The translations under genes were made by a program, and so were the position numbers. Shown in pieces: positions 1 through 6,549 of a stretch of DNA of 64,000 nt; the stretch's first letter is position 1; each line of letters opens with the position of its first letter. Source of the DNA: DOZZ01 sp963792655 (GTDB lineage Bacteria > Acidobacteriota > Terriglobia > Bryobacterales > Bryobacteraceae); NCBI GenBank assembly GCA_963792655.1, contig CAWBWU010000004.1, positions 62,001 through 126,000 on the forward strand, read 5' to 3'. The notes under the pieces are model-generated. The model worked only from the letters and a program-made list of their open reading frames with translations. It made no database searches and was not told the DNA's origin.

Positions 1-1296
1 CTCTCGATCATCTGGCGCAGGCTGATCACCTCGCGATTTGACGTTCGGGACTTCGATTCCGACCGTCGGTTTACCAGGGATACGCTCGATCAGGATCGAC
101 TCGGCTTGCAGGCCCAGACAAAGGTCTTCCGTCAGCGTGGTGATGCGGCTGTACTTGATTCCGGCTTCGGGCTTGAACTCAAACGTAGTCACCACCGGGC
201 CGGGGTTGATCTGCACCACGGAGCCGAACACGTTGAACTCTTCGAACTTCGACTTGATGGCCGCGGCCGTGTTCTTCAGTTCCTGCTCGTCATAAGCAGA
301 ACGGGCTTGCGGGGGATTCAGAAGGTCCGTTGACGGCAGCTTGAACTGGGTGACGGCTTTGACCTCGGTCAGCACCGGCAACACCTTGCCTGCCATGTCT
401 TGCTCCGCCGTGTTCCATGGCGCAACGTCTTCGATCGGGCGGATCGGAATCTCATCGATCTCAGGCGGCAGCGGCGCCGCTGCTATGGGAGCCGTGCGCG
501 CACCGGGTTCTTCATACACCAGCGTCTCGACAGGTTCAGCGACGGTGCTGGTCTTGCGAACGCGCGAGGACTTGGCGGGCGGGATCTTCTCGTCGGCCGT
601 GGCGCGTGCGAGCGTCTCGGCAGCGGCCGTGCGTGCCTGTTGTTCGCGCGCGAACTCATAGGCCCTCTCGCGCTGCGCTGCTTTTTCTAGCGCAAGCTGT
701 TTGGTGCGCTCACGCCAGTTGCGAAACGCCGCAATCATTCGGCGGAACGGCGCGGTCAGCGGACCGGTGATGCCCTTCACATGGTCGAGCGAAAACTGTG
801 TCAGCAGGTAAGTCGAAACGATCAGCGCCGAACCAACGGCAATCACGGCGCCGGTAGTGTTCAGCGCATCGAGCAACAGCTCGGCCAGAATCAGTCCGAC
901 GGCTCCGCCCAGCGGAATCAGGCCGCCGAACAGATGCCACTTGGGAACCAGCGAGACGCCCGCGCAGATCGCGCTGATCAGAAGAACACTGCCGAGGATA
1001 CGCGCCCATGGCTCGTCCACTTCTTCTGACATCACCCAGCGCCAGGCGAGGAGCATCGCAAAGAGCGGGAACAGAAACGCGGCTGCGCCGAACACCTGCA
1101 GGAAGAGGTCTGCTACATGGCTGCCGAGCGAGCCCGCCAGATTCAGCGGACGCGCCACGGCGGTGGCCGTGTTCCAGCTCCGGTCGGCGAAGTGATAGGA
1201 GCTAAGGCTGATCAGCAGCAGTAGCGCGGCGGCAAGAAACAGCAGTCCTACCACCTCGTTGAGGCGTCGTGAGCGTGTGGGTGTTATGAACTTCAT
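1..1296 (-). CDS. ftsK: DNA translocase FtsK, N-terminal part (runs off window)
   Basis: This is the N-terminal third to half of the septal DNA pump that moves chromosome termini during division. The translation starts MKFITPTRSRRLNEVVGLLF and shows four hydrophobic segments in about the first 170 residues, as in FtsK_4TM proteins, then a low-complexity linker and the start of the motor (alpha) domain with ESILIERIPGKPTVGIEVPN. The ATG at 1296 overlaps the stop of uppP in an ATGA arrangement, so the two are probably translationally coupled. Close to the window edge the expected continuation REVISLRQMIE is present but in another frame, so one base seems to be inserted near 34-40. The ATPase Walker motifs lie outside the window. 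Confidence 0.9.
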   Translation of the reverse strand, partial: MKFITPTRSRRLNEVVGLLFLAAALLLLISLSSYHFADRSWNTATAVARPLNLAGSLGSHVADLFLQVFGAAAFLFPLFAMLLAWRWVMSEEVDEPWARILGSVLLISAICAGVSLVPKWHLFGGLIPLGGAVGLILAELLLDALNTTGAVIAVGSALIVSTYLLTQFSLDHVKGITGPLTAPFRRMIAAFRNWRERTKQLALEKAAQRERAYEFAREQQARTAAAETLARATADEKIPPAKSSRVRKTSTVAEPVETLVYEEPGARTAPIAAAPLPPEIDEIPIRPIEDVAPWNTAEQDMAGKVLPVLTEVKAVTQFKLPSTDLLNPPQARSAYDEQELKNTAAAIKSKFEEFNVFGSVVQINPGPVVTTFEFKPEAGIKYSRITTLTEDLCLGLQAESILIERIPGKPTVGIEVPNVKSRGDQPAPDDRE

Positions 1297-2123
1297 CCCG
1301 CGTGGCTAGCGCGGAAGACTGCCAGAGCGATTACTATTATGCCAAAAACTATTCGATAGACAACAAATGGAAACAGAGTGCGCCGCCGCAGGAAGTTCAT
1401 GAAGAATGCAATCACCACTGCACCCACGATTGCGCTCACCGCGATACCCGCCAGCATCGGCACTTTCATGTCGGGTGGCACGCCGCCCGACTTGTGCAAT
1501 TTGTGAGCCGCCGAGAGTGCCGCGCCCGCAATGATCGGCGTCGACATCAGAAACGAAAAGCGCGCTGCTGCGACGCGGTTCAGGCCAAGTAGCAAGCCCG
1601 CCGAGATGGTGGAACCGCTGCGCGAAACGCCCGGGATGATGGCCAGCGCCTGCGTGCAACCGATGATGATCGCGTCGGTGATTGTGACATTCGCAATGTC
1701 ACGCTGCTGGCGTCCGCTGCGTTCGGACCACCACATCACGAGAGCAAACAGAATCAACATCGCGCCGGTCAGAATCGGGCTGCGCAACGTTGTCTCCGCA
1801 TACTTCTCGAACGCGAGTCCCGCTAAGCCGCCCGGTATGGTGCCGATCACCAGCAGCCACAAGAGGTTCTTGTTGCGCGCCAGTTCCGGATCGTGACCCC
1901 ACTGCATTCCAAACGCCTGCCCGATGATCTGTAGCCAGTCGCGGAAGAAGTAGATCAGCACCGCGATCAGTGTTCCGAAGTGCAGCGCGATATCGAAGGT
2001 GAGGCCCGGGTCCGGCCAATGAAACAAATACGGAGCGAGATTCAGATGCGCGGAACTACTGACAGGAAGGAATTCTGTGGCGCCTTGAATAATGGCGAGA
2101 ACGATCGCTTGGACGAGATCCAT
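1293..2123 (-). CDS. uppP: Undecaprenyl-diphosphatase UppP/BacA
   Basis: Integral membrane phosphatase that recycles undecaprenyl pyrophosphate to the monophosphate carrier used for peptidoglycan and other surface glycans. The family signatures are visible: EFLPVSSSAHL close to the N-terminus and GVSRSGSTI in the middle, with several hydrophobic helices. I start at the ATG at 2123 (MDLVQAIVLAIIQGATEF, 276 aa), which is the family's usual start. An open frame continues upstream, but it runs into the divergent pyk gene and has no family similarity. Its stop overlaps the ftsK start by four bases, linking lipid carrier recycling and division in one transcription unit. Confidence 0.94.
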   Translation of the reverse strand: MDLVQAIVLAIIQGATEFLPVSSSAHLNLAPYLFHWPDPGLTFDIALHFGTLIAVLIYFFRDWLQIIGQAFGMQWGHDPELARNKNLLWLLVIGTIPGGLAGLAFEKYAETTLRSPILTGAMLILFALVMWWSERSGRQQRDIANVTITDAIIIGCTQALAIIPGVSRSGSTISAGLLLGLNRVAAARFSFLMSTPIIAGAALSAAHKLHKSGGVPPDMKVPMLAGIAVSAIVGAVVIAFFMNFLRRRTLFPFVVYRIVFGIIVIALAVFRASHAG

Positions 2124-2169
2124 GATGGCAGAATGGTCATGGTAACGCGTTCGCGAGCCAAAACCCAAA

Positions 2170-3597
2170 ATGCCAAACACGAAAATCGTGGCCACCATCG
2201 GGCCCGCCAGCGACAGCCCCGAGATGGTCGGCCAGATGATTGCGGCCGGCGTGAATGTGTTTCGTTTTAATGCGTCGCACGGCACGCAGGCCCAGCACGC
2301 GGAGCGCATGAAAACGGTGCGAACAGCGGCTGCATCGGCCGGGCGTCACATCGCGATCCTGCTCGACTTGCAAGGCCCTAAGATTCGTCTCGGCAAGTTC
2401 GAGGGCGGCAGCGTTCAGTTGCAATCCGGTGACGATTTCATCATCACTACCGATGAAGTGCTGGGCGACGCGCACCACGCGTCAACCGGGCACGCGCACT
2501 TTGTGCAGGATGTGGAACCAGGGTCTCGCGTGTTGCTGGCCGATGGAGCGGTGGTGCTTTCTGCAATCGCGCGGGAAGGGAACTCTGTTCGTTTTCGCAT
2601 CGTGAGCGGCGGGACCATTGGAGATCACAAGGGCATCAATTTGCCCGGCGCGAAGGTCAGTGCGCCTTCGATGACCGGCAAGGATATCGCGGATCTCGAG
2701 TTCGCGCTCGATCAGCACGTCGACATGATTGCGCTCTCGTTCGTACGCGACGCGGAGGATGTGCGGGGCCTCAAGAGCCGCATTCAGGCACGTGGTCAGA
2801 ACACGCCGGTAATTGCCAAGATCGAGAAGCCGCAAGGTTGGGACAACATCGAGAGCATTCTCGACGAGGCCGATGGAGTGATGGTGGCGCGCGGCGATCT
2901 GGGTGTCGAGATGGATCTCGAAAGCGTTCCGTCGATCCAGAAATCGATCATTCGCAAGGCCCGCCGCAAGAGCCGCTTTGTGATTACCGCGACGCAGATG
3001 TTGGAGTCGATGTGCCACTCCGCCTCGCCCACGCGCGCAGAGGTCAGCGATGTGGCGAATGCAATCTATGACGGTACCGATGCCGTGATGCTATCTGGTG
3101 AAACCGCGAGTGGCGACTATCCGGTGGAAGCGGTCTCGTACATGACGCGCATCGCAGTCGAGACTGAGAAGTCGATGCGCAAGAAAGGCTTCGAGCCGCG
3201 CCGGCAGGTCTTGCCGAATGTCACGACGCCCGAAGTGATCGCCGATGCGGCGTATCATGCAGCACGCCACGCACAGGCGAGCGCCATTGTCGTGTTCACA
3301 ACGTCCGGTTCCAGCGCGCGCCTGATCGCAAGGTCGCGTCCGCCGCTCGGTCTGTACGCGGTCACTCCGGATGAAGCAGTCGCGCGGCGCTTGATGGTCT
3401 GCTATGGAGTGGTGCCGATTTTTGCTTCGCGGGTGGAGAGCACCGACGAGATGCTCACGCAGATGGACCGCATGCTTCTGGATCGGGACTTGTTGAAAGC
3501 AGGGGAGACGGTGGTGTTCGTGGCGGGCCAGCCAGTTTGCCGGCCCGGCACAATGAATCTACTGAAACTGCATCGCGTGGGTGAATCGCAGGGTTAG
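2170..3597 (+). CDS. pyk: Pyruvate kinase
   Basis: Glycolytic enzyme converting phosphoenolpyruvate and ADP to pyruvate and ATP. The 475-aa product has the usual length and motif order: ATIGPASDSPEMV at the N-terminus, FRFNASHGT, the catalytic lysine motif IAKIEKPQG, the metal-binding MVARGDLGVEM, and TATQMLESM. The C-terminal allosteric domain is complete (ends HRVGESQG). The ATG at 2170 lies 46 bases from the divergent uppP start and I see no good Shine-Dalgarno sequence, so the message may have a very short leader. Its stop overlaps the convergent ferredoxin gene by four bases. Confidence 0.95.
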   Translation: MPNTKIVATIGPASDSPEMVGQMIAAGVNVFRFNASHGTQAQHAERMKTVRTAAASAGRHIAILLDLQGPKIRLGKFEGGSVQLQSGDDFIITTDEVLGDAHHASTGHAHFVQDVEPGSRVLLADGAVVLSAIAREGNSVRFRIVSGGTIGDHKGINLPGAKVSAPSMTGKDIADLEFALDQHVDMIALSFVRDAEDVRGLKSRIQARGQNTPVIAKIEKPQGWDNIESILDEADGVMVARGDLGVEMDLESVPSIQKSIIRKARRKSRFVITATQMLESMCHSASPTRAEVSDVANAIYDGTDAVMLSGETASGDYPVEAVSYMTRIAVETEKSMRKKGFEPRRQVLPNVTTPEVIADAAYHAARHAQASAIVVFTTSGSSARLIARSRPPLGLYAVTPDEAVARRLMVCYGVVPIFASRVESTDEMLTQMDRMLLDRDLLKAGETVVFVAGQPVCRPGTMNLLKLHRVGESQG

Positions 3598-3824
3598 CTC
3601 TTCACCTGAATCGCGCTGGTGGGGCAGGCGTTGGCCGCATCTTCGAGCAGCTTCTTCTGCTCATCGGTGACGTCCAGTTCTTGCGTGAACGCGCCTTCGC
3701 CATTCGGGCCGATGATGTTGGCCACGTTGTCTTCATCGAGACGGAAGAACTTCGGCGCAGTGTCGACGCAAGCGGAGGCCGCGATGCACGCGGAGGAATC
3801 GATCGTTACGGTGACCTTGGGCAT
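3594..3824 (-). CDS. Small single-cluster ferredoxin
   Basis: A 76-aa acidic electron carrier. The cluster motif reads C13-IAA-SA-C19 followed by a distant CP (NACPTSAI), so the second cysteine of the classical CxxCxxC motif is alanine (A16). This pattern is typical of [3Fe-4S] or labile [4Fe-4S] ferredoxins of the type that serve cytochrome P450s and similar oxidases (family knowledge). There is no redox partner next to it. The NIPSNAP gene lies just upstream on the same strand with a 4-base gap, so the two probably share a transcript. Confidence 0.85.
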   Translation of the reverse strand: MPKVTVTIDSSACIAASACVDTAPKFFRLDEDNVANIIGPNGEGAFTQELDVTDEQKKLLEDAANACPTSAIQVKS

Positions 3825-3828
3825 CGAG

Positions 3829-4257
3829 CTACTTCATCATCGAGAAATCGGTCGGCGTCATGTAGACGGAGTCGACCTTCTCGACAATTTTTCCGTTTGC
3901 CTCCGAGTCCGCGGCAACTTTCTTCCATTCGGGATCGTTCCGGAAATCATCCCAGTTCTTTTTCGCGGCGTCGCGGCTATCGTGCCGGATGATGTAGATC
4001 AAGGTGTTGTCAGCAACGGCCGGATCCATGGGCGTCCAGTAGCCGACATTGTGCATGCCGTGCCGTTCGAAGATCGTCATGGTGTGATCGCGGAAGCGCG
4101 TCAACAGGTTGGGAAGCTTTCCGGGAAAGCAGTGGTAAGTACGCAATTCATAAACATGGGTGTCGGCCGCGCTCGCTTGCTGCATGTGCCATGTTCCCAC
4201 CATGAATCCGCCGGCCGCGAGGACCAGGCCAAACAAAGCAGATCGAAGATTTCGCAT
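3829..4257 (-). CDS. NIPSNAP family protein with signal peptide/anchor
   Basis: A 142-aa protein with an N-terminal hydrophobic segment (MRNLRSALFGLVLAAGGFMV) and then a NIPSNAP-type ferredoxin-like fold recognised by THVYELRTYHCFPGK near residue 33 and a later YWTPMDP. The function of bacterial NIPSNAP proteins is not established. I start at the ATG at 4257, because the longer open frame to 4413 runs into a REPIN repeat and encodes repeat-derived residues. It sits directly downstream of the repeat block and just upstream of the ferredoxin. Confidence 0.82.
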   Translation of the reverse strand: MRNLRSALFGLVLAAGGFMVGTWHMQQASAADTHVYELRTYHCFPGKLPNLLTRFRDHTMTIFERHGMHNVGYWTPMDPAVADNTLIYIIRHDSRDAAKKNWDDFRNDPEWKKVAADSEANGKIVEKVDSVYMTPTDFSMMK

Positions 4258-4299
4258 ATGGTTACTGTATACCGCGAGGAGAGTATGCCCCTGCAACAC

Positions 4300-4370
4300 A
4301 CACGAGCCGCGCGCGTCAGCAAGCGGGATTTTCCGACGCACCCCCGCTTGCTTACGCGCGCGGCTCGTGT
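4300..4370. repeat. REPIN-type palindrome, copy 1
   Basis: Inverted repeat with arms ACACGAGCCGCGCGCGT and its complement, separated by a loop containing TTCCGACGCAC. One arm has TCAGC where the other has TAAGC, so the palindrome is not perfect. It lies directly at the 3' end of transposase copy A and the right arm contains that gene's stop codon (TAA at 4352-4354). Confidence 0.85.
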
Positions 4371-4678
4371 TGGGTGAGATACCAATCGGCAACGTAGAGC
4401 GCCATTGGTTCACCTTGCGCTTGCGTCACGTACAGCGTGGACATGATTCGAACGCGCATGCGCGGCCAACAGGTTCAATTTCTGATAGGCACAGACATCA
4501 ATTGCTTCCTGCAGCACGGTTCTTCCGGGTCACGCATGAGTCGCCGTAACGCCACAACACGTTTCCCATTCGGTCCGATGCCCTGCGTGCGAAACGCGTT
4601 GTGATGCCGATCAACAGAACCGGATTCGTCGCCATGCACCCGAGCGCCGTAACAAGAGAAAGTGATGAGATATCTCAC
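4352..4678 (-). pseudogene. REP-associated (Y1/HUH) transposase, internally deleted copy A
   Basis: Remnant of a RAYT/TnpA-REP transposase. Read with frame corrections, it begins VRYLITFSCYGARVHG, DESGSVDRHHNAF, continues through a segment LNLLAAHARSNHVHAV carrying the HUH (HVH) motif, then jumps directly to YVTQAQGEPMALYVADWYLT and stops inside the REPIN. The segment between HVHAV and YVT, which holds the catalytic tyrosine region in copy B, is missing. It is a tandem relative of copy B, with similar flanks on both sides. It cannot be active by itself. Confidence 0.78.
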
Positions 4679-4720
4679 GCTGTGACAGTGGGCCAAAATC
4701 GCGACACTTCTCTAACATCG

Positions 4721-4792
4721 ACACGAGCCGCGCGCGTAAGCAAGCGGGGGATTTCCGACGCACCCCCGCTTGCTTACGCGCGCGGCTCGTGT
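4721..4792. repeat. REPIN-type palindrome, copy 2
   Basis: Near-perfect inverted repeat with arms ACACGAGCCGCGCGCGTAAG and complement, and a loop containing TTCCGACGCAC as in copy 1. It terminates transposase copy B; the TAA stop at 4774-4776 is formed by the arm. The 47 bases that follow (to about 4838) are almost identical to the sequence after copy 1. Confidence 0.88.
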
Positions 4793-5284
4793 TGGGTGAG
4801 ATACCAATCGGCAACGTAGAGCGCCATTGGTTCACCCTGGCTTCGTCACGTAGTCGATGGCCCGGCGAACGCTCTGGTCATCAAGTAGCCAGCGTGTGCT
4901 GCCGTGTCTTGCCCACGGCGTCGACGCTTCATCGTATCCAGGCGGTTCAGCGCTCGGGTTGCATAGCACTTCAAAACGTTCATGATCTTTTCCGGCGCGA
5001 GCTCGGCCTCGACAACAGCGTGGACATGATTCGGCGTACATGCGCGGCTAGCAGATTCCAACGGTTGAACGCACAGACTTCGCCTAGAGTCTGCAGCACG
5101 GTTGCGCGACGCAGTTCGTTTAGTAGGTATTCCGGCTGGCGCATGATCGCTGGACCGCCACGACGCGATTCCGCTTGGTTCGAGCAAACGCGTTTACCAA
5201 ACGCGTTATGATGCCGATCAACCGAACCCGATTCGCGCCGTGCACCCGAGCGCCGTAGCAAGAGAATGTGATGAGATATCTCAC
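4774..5284 (-). pseudogene. REP-associated (Y1/HUH) transposase, copy B with frameshifts
   Basis: Nearly full-length RAYT broken into three frames. In order it reads VRYLITFSCYGARVHG, ESGSVDRHHNAFGK, MRQPEYLLNELRRATVLQTL, NRWNLLAAHV, PNHVHAVVEAELAPEKIMNV (HUH motif HVH), LKCYATRALNRL, RHGSTRWLLDDQSVRRAIDY, VT, and MALYVADWYLTQHEPRA. Proteins of this family nick and join single-stranded DNA and are thought to mobilise REP/REPIN palindromes. GTG at 5284 is the likely start. Because indel errors are common throughout this assembly, copy B may be intact in the real genome, unlike copy A. REPIN copies lie on both sides. Confidence 0.78.
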
Positions 5285-5326
5285 GCCGCGACAGTGTCCG
5301 TAAACCGCAACATTTCTCTAAAAGCG

Positions 5327-5412
5327 ACACGTGCTTTCGCGCGCGGCACGTTAAGCGGATCATGTTCCGACGCAACACGATCCGCAAAACACACGTGCCG
5401 CGCGCGTAAGCA
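5327..5412. repeat. REPIN-type palindrome, diverged copy 3
   Basis: Imperfect inverted repeat upstream of transposase copy B. It pairs CGCGCGCGGCACGT with ACGTGCCGCGCGCG and GCGGATC with GATCCGC, around a loop containing TTCCGACGCAAC that matches the loop of the other two copies. It ends with the same GTAAGCAAGCG tail. The stem sequence differs from copies 1 and 2, which suggests compensatory change in the arms with a conserved loop. Confidence 0.75.
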
Positions 5413-5422
5413 AGCGAATGAA

Positions 5423-5933
5423 TTATGCGCTAAGGCTCACCAGTTTCGCCACGGTGTTAATGTTGCGCGCTGTGGTGGACACGCCCTGCAACGGTAGCTT
5501 CAGCTTTGACTTACCCATCCCATCGGGATAATAAACGTAGATCTCACGCTGGCTTGCGTGCACACGTTCACCGGCCGGCGCAACGACGCTCCTTGCAAAC
5601 TCGCAGCGGAACGGTTTCCTTCAGAAACAGCACCGCGACCTTGGCCGGATCTTCACGCGGGAACGGATTCGCCTCGAGAACAGCAACCATCTCGGCAGGC
5701 GTCCGCACCATCACGTGAATCTCTTTGCCCATCTTTTGCACGAGCGCCTGCTCCATCTGCAAGCAAACCTGCTTCGCGGACAGCTTGCTTTCGAAGATCA
5801 CGTTACCGCTCTGGATATACGTGCGGACGTTCTGAAAACCAAGGCCGGAACAAAGCGCGACCAGGTCTTTCATTGGAAGCAGCCCCGTACCTCCCACGTT
5901 TATCCCGCGTACGAGCGCAATAAAAACTGTCAT
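5423..5933 (-). CDS. DUF1697 family protein (one frameshift)
   Basis: Member of the DUF1697 family, about 170 aa, function unknown. The N-terminal part reads MTVFIALVRGINVGGTGLLP and IQSGNVIFES, both diagnostic. The reading then shifts near 5575 and resumes as EIYVYYPDGMGKSKLKLPL and TARNINTVAKLVSLSA to the stop at 5423, giving the family's usual C-terminus. I therefore annotate one gene with an apparent one-base error. It lies between the transposase block and the divergent toxin-antitoxin pair. Confidence 0.85.
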
Positions 5934-5983
5934 GACGGCGTCAGCACAGTAGCGCCCCCAACGGGCGTATGCTGATTACAGTC

Positions 5984-6205
5984 ATGCCCGCGGTGGACTC
6001 CAAAATCACGATCGAACCGGGAAAGCGAGGCGGCCAACCCTGTGTTCGAGGATTGCGAATAACGGTGTGGGATGTACTTGGCTGGCTGGGTGCAGGCATG
6101 AGCGAACAAGACATTCTGCAGGAACACCCTGATCTGGAGCAAGATGATTTCCCTGCCGTGTACCAGTATGCCGCCGGGCTAGGGCGCACGGCGAACACTG
6201 GTTGA
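5984..6205 (+). CDS. DUF433 antitoxin-like protein
   Basis: Small protein with a DUF433 helix-turn-helix-like fold, usually the antitoxin partner of a DUF5615 PIN-like toxin. Recognisable parts are ITIEPGKRGGQPCVRGLRI, TVWDVLGWLGAGMSEQDILQ and EHPDLEQDDF. I prefer the ATG at 5984 (73 aa); an ATG at 5969 in the same frame would add five residues and cannot be excluded, since neither has a strong Shine-Dalgarno sequence. Its TGA overlaps the TTG start of the next gene by four bases, typical of toxin-antitoxin pairs. Confidence 0.88.
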   Translation: MPAVDSKITIEPGKRGGQPCVRGLRITVWDVLGWLGAGMSEQDILQEHPDLEQDDFPAVYQYAAGLGRTANTG

Positions 6206-6543
6206 AGCTGCTTCTGGACGAAAACCTTTCGCCCCGGCTGGTTGCCCGGTTGAACTCGCTCTTCACTGGGTTGATTCACGTGCGAGATGTCGGTTTGAAG
6301 CAAGCAAGTGATCAGCTCATTTGGGATTGGGCCAAGGAAAACGCCCACTCGCTTATCACTGCGGACGCTGACTTCTTGCGCATCAGTCATTTCGCCGGCC
6401 CGCCGCCTAAAGTCATCTTCATTGAACAGTGTGACTTTCCATTTCGTGTCATGGAGAATCTGCTGCGCAGAAACGCTCTTCAGATATCCGAGTTTGAGAA
6501 GGACAGCGAGGCGGCGGTCCTGACTTTGCGGTTGAAGCCTTAG
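6202..6543 (+). CDS. DUF5615 PIN-like toxin
   Basis: A 113-aa PIN-like (Mut7-C type) putative ribonuclease toxin. It begins KLLLDENLSPRL with the first acidic residues of the fold (D, E), then HVRDVGLKQASDQLIW and LITADADF with the central acidic pair. The start is TTG at 6202, giving a TTGA overlap with the DUF433 antitoxin. The gene ends just before the convergent smc gene. The pairing and overlap support a working toxin-antitoxin module; RNase activity is inferred from family only. Confidence 0.88.
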   Translation: MKLLLDENLSPRLVARLNSLFTGLIHVRDVGLKQASDQLIWDWAKENAHSLITADADFLRISHFAGPPPKVIFIEQCDFPFRVMENLLRRNALQISEFEKDSEAAVLTLRLKP

Positions 6544-6549
6544 GCCTTC

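Noticed and set aside
4257..4413. N-terminal extension of the NIPSNAP frame
   Set aside because: The extension is translated REPIN and transposase tail sequence.
4300..5412. CRISPR array
   Set aside because: The repeats are palindromes at irregular distance with transposase sequence between, with no spacers and no cas genes.
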